Shown: positions 32,849 to 43,690, numbered from the stretch's first letter. The stretch: 64,000 bases of DNA from Trichobilharzia szidati (GCA_944472155.2 OX235272.1:87798020-87862019), one strand, 5' to 3'. Translations and numbers: made by a program. The notes: generated from the sequence alone by a model not told the origin.

Positions 32849-33325
32849 CCTTTAGTTCCTAGAGGAACATAGGGCTTCAGCCATGCGTCTCCATTGCGTT
32901 CGGTTCTCTGCTGGAGTTTTCACCTGGCTCCAAGTCTGCCCATACGCTTTCAATTCTTCTTCACATGATCTCCTCCAGGTCACCCTTGGACGACCAACTC
33001 GCCGCTTCCCTTTCGGGTTCCACTCGAGCAATGGCTTGTCTAGTGATGTCACTTGCTGGTTTCCTCAGAGTGTGGCCAATCCATCTCCATTTCTTCCTGC
33101 CTATTTGTTTCACAATCGGTTCCTGCTTGGTTGGTTCGCTCCCAGAGATCTTTGTTGCTGATCCTTTCCGGCCATCTGATCTTGAGTATTGAGCGAAGAC
33201 ATCTGTTAATGAAGGTCTGTAGCTTGTTTGAGGTGCTCTTTGTGACACGCCAAGTCTCTGATCCGTATAGTAGTACTGACTTCACATTGGAGTTGAAAAT
33301 ATTATTATTATTACTCCTCATAATT
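32849..33325 (-). mobile_element. RTE-A LINE 3' end, reverse
   Basis: Minus strand: IFNSNVKSVLLYGSETWRV, NKLQTFINRCLRSILKIRW, then (frameshift) EPIVKQIGRKKWRWIGHTLR, SDITRQAIARVEPER and WRRSCEEELKAYGQTWSQVK, ending FCSSRN at the tail. Well preserved: three overlapping frames cover it with two frameshifts. Its 3' end touches the ATT tail of CR1L. Confidence 0.85.
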
Positions 33326-33409
33326 ACTTATGATATAAGTAGATCAATCTCACATGATTTTACTGGTACAGTAGTAGAGATAACTTGAAATTTATTCACA
33401 TTTCAACGA

Positions 33410-33600
33410 ACGCATACAGTTGAGAGGTCTATATGTGTTCATGGGGAAATTCCAATTGTAACATATAGAAAATCAAAACAAGTGATTCAGCGAAGAGACT
33501 CTTTTCAACGAATTTATTATCATGCTGTACAATAGTATGTATATGGTTTTTAAGGAGTTATATATATATATATATATGATTGTAGACGCAGAAACACTGA
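33410..33600 (-). mobile_element. PLE-D flank remnant
   Basis: Solitary PLE-D flanking repeat like the left arm at 49168-49300, including the extension TTGTAACATATAGAAAATC (about 33456-33475) and the hammerhead-like block at 33484-33530 (minus strand, GUACAGC / GAAAAGAGUCUCUUC). Ends in a TA run. Confidence 0.7.
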
Positions 33601-33818
33601 AGACTACCTGGTTGGGAATTATTAAATATGATGCAGTCTTGCACTGTTAGTATCATGTATATACATTCTATGTGAAGTAATTCCTTTTATTTTTTTCCTT
33701 TCTTCCTGTAATACTGTCGGAAATAAGTAGAAGCGTTTTAAGTAAACATATACAAATTGTATCAATCTTATGAAAATGTTTCAATTTGTGAATATTAAAA
33801 GTCAATCTGAAGGAAGAA

Positions 33819-34907
33819 TATTCTTTTCAATAATATCAAATTCTTACAATTATAAAATATAACGCATTTGTTGTCGTTACAATAATGGCCAGTTAGTTAT
33901 GCGGCGGATACATTTCTTTAACGCAGAATAACAGATTAGTTATAGGGTGTCAAAATAAATAGTCGTATTTGTGCATATTCATGCATATACCATTTCAACT
34001 GTTCCTGTGGTTCAAGTTATATAGGGTCCACGATTAGGCAGGTTCATCTATGGGTTCGAGAACATTTACCAGCTTGGTTCACAGCAGAGATTATGTGCAT
34101 CGAAAGCTCGATCCTGTCACACTTTGTCGATACTGGACATCGCATCGACGTCAACACAGCTTTCAGGGTTATATACCGAATTCCGAAGTCGTTATCACGT
34201 ACAGTTCACTTACGTCTGCTACACATAGCTGAAGCTGTTGCAACAAGATCGACTAAATCGGAACTTTGTATGCAAAATGAATATGTCCAGACTCTGTTCT
34301 TCTCACCAAGAGTGCTTCTTCCCCTTAACCCTCTTGGTTTATTTTTCTTTCTCTTTCTTTGCTTATTATTACAATTATTATTATTCGTCATAATTTATAC
34401 CCTTCATGCAAACATTCTCTCAATACTATCGAATTTTCCATTTATACTATCCGGACTTATTATTAGTAGTGATATTATCTCTTTTCTCAATATATGCCTC
34501 CACCTGTTTCATTTCACACATTCGTTATTTCATGATGAACCTCTCATTGCAGTCTTACTATCTCCTGTTTAATACATACGACTTTGTACTAGCCACTCAC
34601 TCACCTGACACCTTTTATAACCTGGAACTGACTTGTCAATTTTCCTACTCCACACTCTACGAATCTATTATGACTAATCACCACCACTACCATTGTCTCC
34701 CATTTCACAATATTTTGTAATCGATTTCAGCCTAGCACGTTTGTCACACAAATACGACTATTTATTTTGACACGCTATAACTAATCTGTTATTCTACGTT
34801 AAAAATGTATCCGCCTTATAACTGGCCATTATTGTAACGACAACAAATGCGTTATATTTTATAATTGTAAGAACGTGAAGAGAGGAAATTATTCAAAAGA
34901 ATATTCT
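33819..34907 (+). mobile_element. PLE-D-like element with inverted arms
   Basis: Left arm 33819-33975 and right arm 34742-34907 are inverted copies sharing GAATATTCTTTTCAATAAT-like ends, AACGCATTTGTTGTCGTTAC, TAATGGCCAGTTA and AAATAAATAGTCGTATTTGTG. The body is a GIY-YIG frame plus a T-rich tail. The right arm runs straight into the left arm of the next PLE-B. Confidence 0.85.
33982..34572 (+). pseudogene. PLE-D-like GIY-YIG endonuclease, uninterrupted frame
   Basis: Open from the left arm to 34572. CIYHFNCSCGSSYIGSTIRQ carries the GIY-YIG core, followed by VREHLPAWF, SHFVDTGHRIDVNTAFRVIY, LSRTVHLRLLHIAEAVATRS and ELCMQNEYVQTLFF. After that the frame runs into T-rich noncoding sequence, giving a hydrophobic tail that is probably not genuine. 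No RT domain and no credible start codon of its own, so it is a truncated copy with an intact domain rather than a working gene. Confidence 0.8.
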
Positions 34908-35951
34908 TCATAATAAAGGTTTTTTGTATTTCCCAATGAATGAATGAAAAACAAAACGATATCGTTGTTTTTACTGACGTTTCGCTATTTTACGCTGCTG
35001 CTAATAGCTTTATCAAAGTATTATTAAACCAGAATTTACAAAATCTAAGCTTATATATCAAGCAACTTAATCATCTTTCATCAGCATGAGGTCATTTTTG
35101 ACTTGTCAAATTGGCTAATTGGTAAAGATAACAAAACCAGGTGTAGATTGTTGGATTTGATAAGTGTGAATAATTACAAAAGCAGCATGTGTTTACATAA
35201 TGAAACTGCTTATCACTTTCGTGTTGATTTTGTCATTTTATGGGGGAGGGAGGTGTTGTAACCAGGTGAAATTCTGTTTTAGTCCATCATCATTCCTATT
35301 CACGTAACAATTTGGATTCCATTTGATATGAAGTGCTTCTGATGATATTAGACGTTGTTTGTGATTTCTGAAATGTTTTTGTCTGGATTATTTCAATATT
35401 GTCAAAATCAATTTTGTGGCCTGATTCTATAGTGTGTAGATCTATGGCTGGCTGATGATTTTTCAAGCTTTTCTAGTTCACTTACTGGATTTCTCTGTGG
35501 TCAAACAGAATTGGGTCTAAGGTGTTCATTTCTTCTGATTTTGATTTCTCCCCGGCGATGTTTGTTCGATAGATATCGCATCGCATTCCAAGCATTTTAT
35601 TTTATAGACACAATTAGATAAAGAATCTCCAGGGATTCGGTCTTTTATATGGAGAAGGTTGCTTTGTAGTGTGTGAGTCTGATGTTTTGAAGAAAACTCT
35701 GATGTCGAGCTTATTGAGTACTCTTCTGTCATCGTCTGACGTCTCCGCTATATAAGGAATGACAACTGTTGAGGTCCATGTTTTCGGAATACGTTTTAGA
35801 CCATATTTAATGTCAGTATTGATTTTTCTGTTGAGGTTCTTTGATTCAGCTATTAACAGCAGCATTAAATAGCGAAACGTCAGTAAAAACAACGATATCG
35901 TTTTGTTTTTCATTTATTGGGAAATACAAAAAAAACCTTTATCATAATGAA
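34907..35951 (-). mobile_element. PLE-B, second copy with inverted arms
   Basis: Arms 34907-35040 and 35848-35951 are inverted copies of the 22.3 kb family (TTTCCCAATGAATGAATG, GACGTTTCGCTATTTTACGC). The minus-strand body is shorter, starting in the RT-endonuclease linker: KINTDIKYGLKRIPKTWTST, VIPYIAETSDDDRRVLNKLD, then GIY-YIG start CVYKIKCLECDAI and LHTIESGHKIDFDNIEIIQ. No RT motifs remain. Confidence 0.85.
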
Positions 35952-36139
35952 TATCATATACCCAATGCCCAAATTTTTTCAAACCGTTAAAAGTGAACTT
36001 GGTTCGGACATATATAAGAATACTCTTCGCTCAGATTGAATTTTAATTTATGATATCGTAGAATATTTCACACTATCAGATCTTATGAAAATTAAATGTC
36101 TAAAGAGATTTTGAGGTGGTTAAATAACAGTTTCAACGA

Positions 36140-36960
36140 CATACATTCACTTTACATTCTGCATTTCTTCTTGCTTCCTTACTTTCACTCTTTGCATGAC
36201 TTATCGTATTCATTTAAGGCCAAATTCATTCATCATAATGCTGATAAGTTGACAATTTCGGCCTCAGTTGTTTCTGCATTAGATTATTCTGATGTGAATA
36301 CCTTCCTATCTGATGCTAACCAGTGGTTTTATTCAAATTGTCTTAAACTAAACGCCAGGCTGGTAATTTTAATTTCAAGCTTGAACAAAACTGATTCAGA
36401 CCCATGATTCTTGTGAAATCAGTAGGACTATATTGGGAAATAAATCGAATATCACCTATCTTGGTATCAGTTTTTCCTCAAATCTTTGTAGGTCATCTCA
36501 TGTCTTGTTGATTTCTAAGAAAATCTTTCGTTTGATTTATTACATAAGGAAGTTGAGACTTTCTGGTATTAAATCAATCTATGCTCTTACAATTTATTAA
36601 TTCATGTATTTTGCTTTATACTTCCCCCTTATTCTTACCTAGACTTCTCAAAAAGGACTATGTTATGTTGCGTAAGACTTTGACGGCTGTAAGTAGGGTC
36701 AGTGGTGTATATTTAACCCAACTAACTGACTTTATTGCAGATAGACATTTCGTGTCTTGCAAGCAAATGGCTAAAGTCATATTGTCGGATACTGAACATC
36801 CTCTTTCTTCTCAACCTTCTCCTGGTACCTCTGTGGGTGAGACCAGAAGAAATTTTATAAGAATTTATTCTCCTATGGCTAAGCATAAAAATTCAACCAT
36901 ACCATATTTGGTCAGGGTGTTGTCTGAAGAAACAAAAGTCAAAATACAGCTCGTTTAGCG
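36140..36960 (+). pseudogene. CR1L LINE RT fragment
   Basis: From the end of motif B onward: LHDLSYSFKAKFIHHNADKL carries motif C decayed from YADD to HNAD. Then NTFLSDANQWFYSNCLKLNA, a broken middle, and a final frame LPRLLKKDYVMLRKTLTAVS to KHKNSTIPYLVRVLS. Lacks the 3' tail signature. 36961-37099 is unassigned. Confidence 0.8.
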
Positions 36961-37099
36961 AAAATTTCCAGGTCGAAATTCCCCAGACTGGTCTCTAAAC
37001 TATAGAAGACGTGAGAAATAGAGAAGATTCAGAAGTTGAGGATAGCACAATTACAGAGCGCACTGTTATTTCCAGGAATAGCTAATAAAATGTTACGTC

Positions 37100-37710
37100 A
37101 GTACAATTTTTCACATAAATGTGAACCTGAAGGAAACAACCTCCTTTACCTACCTGGGAAGCATCGTTTCAACTACAGGAGGAACTGACGAGGATATTAA
37201 AGCAAGGATCGGGAAAGCAAGACAAGCTTTCATTACTCTCAAGTCTGTGTGGAGGTCAACAGCACTCAGCATCAAAAATAAGATCCGGATTTTCAACTCC
37301 AATGTGAAGTCAGTGCTACTATACGGATCAGAGACTTGGCGCGTCATAAAGAGCACCTCAAACAAACTACAGACCTTCATTAACAGTTGTCTTCGCTCAA
37401 TACTCAAGATCAGATGGCCAGAAAAGATCAGCAACAGGGAGATCTCTGGGAGCGAACCAACCAGGAACCGATTGTGCAACAAATAGGCAGGAAGAAATGG
37501 AGATGGATTGGCCATACTCTGAGGAAACCATCAAGTGACATCACTAGACAAGCCATTGCTCGAGTGGAACCCGAAAGGGAAGCGGCGAGTTGGTCGTCCA
37601 AGGGTGACTTGAAGGAGGTCATGTGAAGAGGAGATGAAAGCATGTGGGCAGACGTGGAGCCAGGTGAAAACTTTAGCAGAGAACCGAAGCAATGTAAAAC
37701 AGAATCTGAT
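37100..37710 (+). pseudogene. RTE-A LINE 3' half, well preserved
   Basis: LKETTSFTYLGSIVSTTGGT, ARIGKARQAFITLKSVWRST, IRIFNSNVKSVLLYGSETWR and NKLQTFINSCLRSILKIRWP in one frame (37121-37486). A frameshift follows to EPIVQQIGRKKWRWIGHTLR and ITRQAIARVEPEREAAS. Closely similar to the 32.9 kb copy. The 3' terminal block is missing. Confidence 0.85.
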
Positions 37711-37909
37711 GTCATTCCCTCATAAAGCAGTTCATATGATCATGATAAATTCTGATCAGATAAGTCAAATAGTCTTGTAACATTTTGAAAAACATTTATT
37801 GATTTAACTACTTCCGGTTAAAAAATTATTTTTTATTTCATACATTTAAGCATAGAAAAGCTATTTAGTCGGGATCAATAATTGTAGGCTTTTAGAATTC
37901 TCAAACCAT

Positions 37910-38245
37910 GGAATTTGTGGGGATTTGCATTTGTATAGATTTTCTCACAGACCAACATCAGTTACAGAGATTATTGAAAACCAAGGAGCACTGGACAGAC
38001 GTTACGTTCTACTGTGGGTCTCTTCAGAGGCGTTCAGCTGTAACCCGATCAGGAATCGAACCCAGGATCTATAGGATAAGGAAACGAACTTGTTGACCAA
38101 CCAGCCAACTGGACTCAAATTCAATGACTCATGATTTCTAATCGTGTTAATTCGTGATACAGCAATACTCTCACCACTGCCTTTGATCAGTACTCACTTC
38201 ACCCTGACATGATGCAACTTACTGATCATGAGATCTCGCCACTGT
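37910..38245 (-). mobile_element. SINE-H decayed copy
   Basis: Minus strand: tRNA-like head with B box GGGTTCGATTCC, partial hammerhead at about 37985-38035, and 5' block to the right. Ribozyme core lost. Confidence 0.6.
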
Positions 38246-38814
38246 TTAACTGTGTTTTTATACAACGATTACTTCTTTTGCTGAAAATATAAAGAAAATG
38301 GCTGGAAAGTAAAGTTCACTCTCAGTTACAAAAATTAATGCAAACGTATTAGTTTAATTTGACAACTAGTTCTATTGGCCATCCACTTTTATATTACAAA
38401 TGTTTTATTGGATAGTTTTGCATGCCAACATTTCCTCTGAATAGTGATATATTCAATATACAACTTGCAGGTTCCAGTAACAGCTCCTAGAGAGGTTAAT
38501 CGCATGCACAGTTGAAGGGTTACTAATTAGATTGAAGCAGTTATTCAGCACTCCCTTGTTTCAAATGGTTCTCCAATTAGTAACAGTTTGGAAAGTAATT
38601 TAAATTTATATATCCACGAGAACTGCAACAAAACAACTAATTTATGATCGGTTATCAGCAGTGTCAACTACTCATTGTTTAAACACGAATACATTTGTAT
38701 TAAGACCCTATATGCAATTTCATCAAGTCTAGAGATCTTCCAACAAGGTTTCGTTTTGTAAAGCCCATAAAGCAAGAGAACAATTTCACTAAACGATTTA
38801 TATATTATCAGGTA
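38246..38814. other. Unassigned
   Basis: A weak SINE-H tail-like patch around 38560-38590; otherwise unrecognised. Confidence 0.3.
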
Positions 38815-38915
38815 TTGGTTTTGTGGGGATTTTTTTGATTGATTGGAGGGATTTCATCATGAGCTGACATCAGTTAGAAAACCATTGGAAAACCACCTGG
38901 GAGTACTAGACGTAG
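38815..38915 (-). mobile_element. SINE-H tail fragment
   Basis: Minus strand 3' tail and ribozyme edge (GAGCTGACATCAGTTAG, CACCTGGGAGTACTAG). About 100 nt. Confidence 0.7.
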
Positions 38916-39300
38916 AACATTTCAAGACTGCTGATCGCCTTCAACCATCTAATAAGAACAATTCAGAGTGCATTGTGATGTTGATCCATCTAGGATAGTG
39001 ACCACATTACCACCTTTACTGACAGAACTCAGTCAGCACTGAACAAAAGAGTAGACATATGGCGTTGGTTACCTACTATCCAGTATTCAATCAAAACTCT
39101 CTGTAGCAGTACTGCAGGAAGCCAACTGCAAGCGAAAATAGCTGGGTGGTAACATCTCTGATTATACGGGTTCGAATCTCAGAGGGGATTGGAGTTCCTT
39201 CAAAACTGCAGAAGCCCCTTGATGACGAGTGTCAACAAGCACGAAACCTAGGTCCAAGGTTTCAGTTCCGCTTGCCTTCAACCATCTAAGTTTCTGAATG
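38916..39300 (+). mobile_element. SINE-S copy with upstream arm
   Basis: 38980-39125 matches the hairpin spacer and right arm at 16960-17060 (ACAGAACTCAGTCAGCAC, ATCCAGTATTCAATCAAAA). Then the tRNA-like head AATAGCTGGGTGGTAAC, B box GGGTTCGAATCTC and body GCACGAAACCTAGGTC, ending CTTCAACCATCTAA. Confidence 0.7.
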
Positions 39301-40149
39301 AGTGACGAAAGTGAAAGTTTGAAGTTTTTTGATGAAAAGTTTATATTCATTATGAGGGTTTAGACGACGTTTTCATAGTGATTCGTTCGCAAACCTTTAC
39401 AAAATAGATGAAGTGTGTTACTTATTACTTTTTAGCTTCAAATACACCAATGTTTGTTTTATGTGACCAAATTTTAGAGGGGAATTCGCGTATGAAAGTT
39501 CTGAAATAATGTCTCCCTACCAGGTTGTACAAGTCGCTGGATCATGAAGTGAACGCGCATCACACAATATCCCGAGGAGCTATTCGTCTGAAGTTTTATG
39601 ATGAATCATCATGCTCAGGCTGTTTTCCGCATCAATTTCTGAAAAGCTTTCGACTTTGTAAACTTCCTCCTTCTGTTAGAAATCTTAGATGTGTGACAAA
39701 ATCCAACAGTGAGGAAGGAAGCTACTTCGTTTTAAAGAAATGTCGTCAGTGATTTAAACGTCGTTTGCAGAGTATAATTCCTAAATTTCTTTAAGATCTT
39801 GTGAAAAACAGTGGTGAAAGAACACTTATATGAAAACTTTCCTAAAAACCCTGAAAAATATGTTATTAATCTGTCGATTGTGAAGCTAAATAGTCGCAGT
39901 GAGGTCGTAGTACTTTCCCTCGGAATTAAGTTGCGCGTACCAAGAAAGCCTGTGAATAAAATGGATACATAGATCCAATTTCAGAACCTTTTCAACCAGT
40001 AAACCAAGCTTCATCCTGTCTAAGACAACAAAAATGGTTGGTTTAAGTAGAAGTTAGTGGATATTTCCAATTAGTATATTTCTTCAACAATTCCACAGCC
40101 TAAAATCTTGTTTAAAGAACATAAAGCAGCAACTGCGCCAATGTTTGTC
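39301..40149. other. Unassigned, with a 75-codon open frame
   Basis: A plus-strand frame at 39525-39752 begins with ATG in the sequence and encodes a Cys- and Ser-rich product (SSCSGCFPHQFLKSFRLCKL). No family recognised. A C..C pair is present, but there is no clear zinc-finger spacing. Could be chance. Confidence 0.25.
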
Positions 40150-41940
40150 CTATCTCTGTGCCTAAATCGTCAGTTGGATCAAGCGTAAGGCTAAAACCTG
40201 TTTCTGTTAACCCGCCATGTTCAAAAATAGTGGAAAAACTGCTTTTACTTAACTTGGACCTTCAATGAAGGCTTTAAATGACCTTAAACAATTTGCTTAT
40301 AAACATAGTAGGCGTACTATGGATGTCACAGTTGTCTTGCATCGCAATATAATCTCTAATATGGACAGAAGTGCCAAATATGTCCTGTTTGCCTTCCTAG
40401 ATTACACATCTGCCTTTGACTCTGTACCTAGGACTCTTTTGGTAAACAAGCTTACTGCGACAAAAGTGGGGTGCATTCCCACTTTTCTGATATAATCAGA
40501 ATTCCTCCACTGCATCACCTACTCTAGCTGGTGTCCCACAAGATACTGTTTTTATTACTTTTCTGTTTTCTTCCTTCCTGCATGACTTGACCCATTCTGA
40601 TGAAGCCAACTTTGGTAATTATGGCCAGAAAATATAAGTAATAAGAAACTCTGACTGGCAACAAACCAACCAAGAGCCGACTGCTCAACAAATATGTAGG
40701 AGAAAATGGAGACGGATCGGACATACATTGAGGAGACCATCACATTACATCGCGTGCCAGGCCGTCGAGTGGAATCCAAATAGGGTGACATGGAGGTGAT
40801 CGTTTGGGTAGGAGGAGATGAGAGATTATGGTCAGTCATGGACCAAGCTAAAGAGGACAGCAGAAATCGGAAGAAAGTAGAGATGTGTTGTTGAAGTCCT
40901 ATGTTCCACTCGGAACCCAAGGGAATAATAATAACAATAAATGCCGATAATCTAACTGTTTCCATGCCACTGGTTGCTTTCCAATCAGATTATTCCGAAA
41001 TGAATAACTTTTTATTAGAAATTAGTCAGTGGTTCTTGTCAAATAGTCTTAGGCTAAATCCGTCTAAATGTCAGGTTGTTGATTTCAATCTCAGACACAA
41101 ACGTCATTTACATGAACTGGTTTTTCCTGCGATTCTTGTATTATATAAGGCAGTGAATTTGAAACTAGGTCAGATGTTAAATACCTCGGATTATGTTATC
41201 TTCTCTGGTCTTCCCACATCATGTCAGTCTCTAGAAAGACATTTCTTTATATGTTCTACATAAGGAAGTTAAGACAGTCAGGTATCACTCAGACTCTACT
41301 TTTGCAAATTGTTAATTAATATATTCTACTTATTATTCTTCATCGCCCCTCCGGTTAACCTTTCCTAGGCTACTTAAGAAAGATTTTGTTATTTCGCGAA
41401 GGTCACTGTAAGTTGTTAGTACGGCGAGTGAAAGTGTCGCTAAACCAACTTGTTAATATTGTTGTATATGGACATTTAAACTCATCCAAGAAATTAAAGA
41501 ATATTATCTTGTCGAACCCTGAGCATCCTCTCTATACACACAACTCTCCCCACTTGCATCTCATCAGCTAGGGGAACTAGAAGTAACTATAGGAGACTAT
41601 ATGCTCGGCCGACTAATTATAAAAACTCCACAATACCTTATTCGTGAGGCACACATTTTATGTAATGAGAAAAGTGTGTAAGGTATTACATTACTAGCTT
41701 ACTGCGAGATACGAAGTAAATGGCCCTTTTTATTCTATTTTTCATTAATAAATTGCTGCTAATGTTTTCACTTAAACTTTAATTATATATTCACTTTTTT
41801 ATTGAACAATGTAATCAGTGTAAATGCCTTGTTTAATTACTTTCTCGTGTACTATGTAAGGAGTAAACTAGATGCGACATTGTATCAAATAGTCTAGATT
41901 CCTTATATGTATGGAATAAAGTCATTATTATTATTTTTAA
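40150..41940 (+). pseudogene. CR1L LINE, long copy interrupted by RTE-A
   Basis: Starts near the RT N-terminus (VEKLLLLNLD in one frame), then FAYKHSRRTMDVTVVLHRNI, FLDYTSAFDSVPRTLL (motif A), a damaged motif B (AGVPQDTVF) and LHDLTHSDEANFGNY, where an RTE-A fragment splits motif C. It resumes ADNLTVSMPLV, FLLEISQWFLSNSLRLNPSK, YLGLCYLLWSSHIMSV and SNPEHPLYTHNSPHLHL, with a 3' tail ending GGAATAAAGTCATTATTATT. Many frameshifts. Confidence 0.85.
40624..40940 (+). mobile_element. RTE-A 3' fragment inserted in CR1L motif C
   Basis: About 317 nt: GCCAGAAAATATAAGTAAT, NKPTKSRLLNKYVGENGDG, LKSYVPLGTQG and an AATAATAATAACAATAA tail. It sits between TAATTATG and ATGCCGATAAT of the host element. The target duplication is short or imperfect. 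Confidence 0.85.
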
Positions 41941-42057
41941 ATTTATATAGGGGATTTCGTGTATCAGATATAAGTAAGCATTCATCCTTTATGATGACTT
42001 ATTTTCAAGCTGGTGATCATGAATTATTCTTAGCTTTAGATAAATTTTATCTGAAAA
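41941..42057. other. Unassigned
   Basis: Short stretch between CR1L and the PLE nest. Nothing recognised. Confidence 0.3.
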
Positions 42058-42353
42058 TAATAGAGAAGACTTGTAGCTCAGGTTAGTGACTTTGAATTAA
42101 TTCATGAATAATCCCCATCAAGACATTAATGAAAACAAAACACGTAGTTCAGCGAAGAGTCTATTTTCGGCGACAGCGAATTCATTTTCTTAGCTGTACA
42201 ATCGCAAATATATGTATGGGTTATTTTGTATGCATGTGTACATTACGTAATACAGAGACGATCAAGAAAATTGGGTGTTAATGGAAGTAGTGTAGTAATA
42301 AAGGTGATGAGTTGTCACAAACAGTTGTTAAAAAAGAGTCACGTAATTATGAG

Positions 42354-42975
42354 TGCGTCGGTGGCATAGCAGTTAGGACGCTCGCCGACCATGTACATGG
42401 TCCGGGGTTCAATCCCCGGCCGACGCACTCCTTTACCTCGTTAAGCCAGAAATAATGCTGGTGAAGATGAAAGGTTGGGCGTGTGAGGCTAGCAACCCCA
42501 TCCTGTAAAATGAACACTGCTGGAAAAGAGCTAGCGGTGGTCAAACGAAAACTTGGCACCAGTCAATGAAATCCACAACAGTTAGTCTAAGTCACGTAGG
42601 GAGATGTAGACTTCCTGGTTGGGGTCCTCGGGACGGTAAAAACCAATTACTGCTGGAAACAATTGGTGACATGGCTCAAAATCGTTCTCAGTGGCGCAGA
42701 TGCATCCACTCCTTGTGACTTATGATTTCCAATTAAACTGTTTTGTTCTTCGTTATTACTATTCCTTTGTCTCACACCTCTGTTTACTGTCTATATTATG
42801 CATTTCTCCTACTTTCTTCTCTTCCTTTGTGTGTTACATGGAGTGTGGCGACTTGAACTGCCGCACATATGTGCAAAGTTCTATGTCGAAAACAGACAGA
42901 CAGAACACTGCTACAGAATCTTCAAGTCACTAGGTTGAAGCCTTATGTTCCACTGGAGAACGTGAAGGAAAAAAA
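42354..42975 (+). mobile_element. SINE-G inserted in PLE-D flank
   Basis: Head with a 7-bp acceptor-like stem GCGTCGG / CCGACGC, B box GGGGTTCAATCCCCGG, body AAGCCAGAAATAATGCTGG and 3' end TTATGTTCCACTGGAGAAC. Flanked by a perfect 13-bp target-site duplication ACGTAATTATGAG (42341-42353 and 42976-42988). Interrupted by RTE-B. Confidence 0.9.
42522..42902 (+). mobile_element. RTE-B 3' fragment inserted in SINE-G
   Basis: Encodes SGGQTKTWHQSMKSTTVSLS, HVGRCRLPGWGPRDGKN, GDMAQNRSQWRRCIHSL, the RTE-type C-terminus, then 3' noncoding GCAAAGTTCTATGTCGAAA. Flanked by the 10-bp duplication GAACACTGCT (42512-42521 and 42903-42912). Confidence 0.85.
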
Positions 42976-43254
42976 ACGTAATTATGAGAGTAGTTTGACG
43001 ATTGAGTTGTACTCAGGATACACACATAGGAACAAAGTAGAGAATACGAAATTACGTAAGAGATCTAAATGAAAACAAGAATTATAAGCAATTGAAGAAA
43101 CAGGTAAACTAACAAAATTAAGTAACCAAAAATCAATGAAGTTGTTACCATGATAATAGAAGTGGTTGAGTAATTCTCGTTTTTGCATGCACAGCTCCGG
43201 TTTTTCCAAGTGAATGGCCAGAGCTTCAGCAATAGAAAGAAGACGAAACCGTGT

Positions 43255-43392
43255 TGCCTTTTTTTATTACAGCTTGATTCCACACCTCATTTTTGCTACA
43301 AGTATGGAATTTTCAGCATGTGATATCGGTAGCCCAAATTTTGCAGGCCGACCATTGATATCAGGTGTGCGTCGGCTGGGGTAGGTTATTCT
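43255..43392 (-). mobile_element. SINE-K fragment inserted in PLE-D
   Basis: Minus strand: CCAGCCGACGCACACC-type head edge, GGTCGGCCTGCAAAATTTGG, TGCTGAAAATTCCATAC, GTGTGGAATCAAGCTGTAAT and an A-rich tail. The head is largely truncated. Confidence 0.8.
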
Positions 43393-43690
43393 TGACTCTG
43401 TAGATTACTTTGAATCAGGAGGCGTTTGTTGAGATGGGATGATCAGTGTTAACCAGGTGTTCAATTATCGCACTCCTTATAGCACCACTATTACCTTTTC
43501 GCAACCATGCTGGATAGTGTTCTTGAATCTTCTTAGACAGGATACGCGTCGAACGACTGATGCACCAGGCTCCGCAGCAGCGTACGAACTGACTGGTTGG
43601 GATCTCTGAGCTGGTTGTCCAGAAGGACGACGAAATCTTAGCAATTAAACCGACCAGCTCAAAGAACGCAACTGTTTCAAGCATTTTACA

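Larger units (their letters stand above)
42058..43690 (-). mobile_element. PLE-D reverse copy, nested host
   Basis: Left edge 42058-42085 matches a PLE-C arm (ATAGAGAAGACTTGTAGCTC). The PLE-D flank follows at 42130-42345 with a hammerhead-like block (42145-42200, minus). It resumes at 42989. The minus-strand coding remnant includes HAKTRITQPLLLSW (43145-43190), then, past a SINE-K, VNTDHPISTNASF, IRSAIIEHL, KKIQEHYPAWLRKGNSG and a damaged GIY-YIG core. The right edge is a PLE-C hairpin end (43610-43690). Confidence 0.75.

Noticed and set aside
33053..33388. Plus-strand frames over 32883-33388
   Set aside because: They mirror the minus-strand RTE-A C-terminus (NVKSVLLYGSETW), which has clear family motifs.
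34093..34572. Hydrophobic C-terminal tail of the 33982-34572 frame as a membrane domain
   Set aside because: It is translation of T-rich 3' noncoding PLE sequence after the conserved C-terminus; other copies have a stop near there.
42354..42430. tRNA gene with perfect 7-bp acceptor stem
   Set aside because: The anticodon region is a palindrome (GACCATGTACATGGTC) rather than a normal arm, and it is the head of a SINE-G copy bounded by a target-site duplication.
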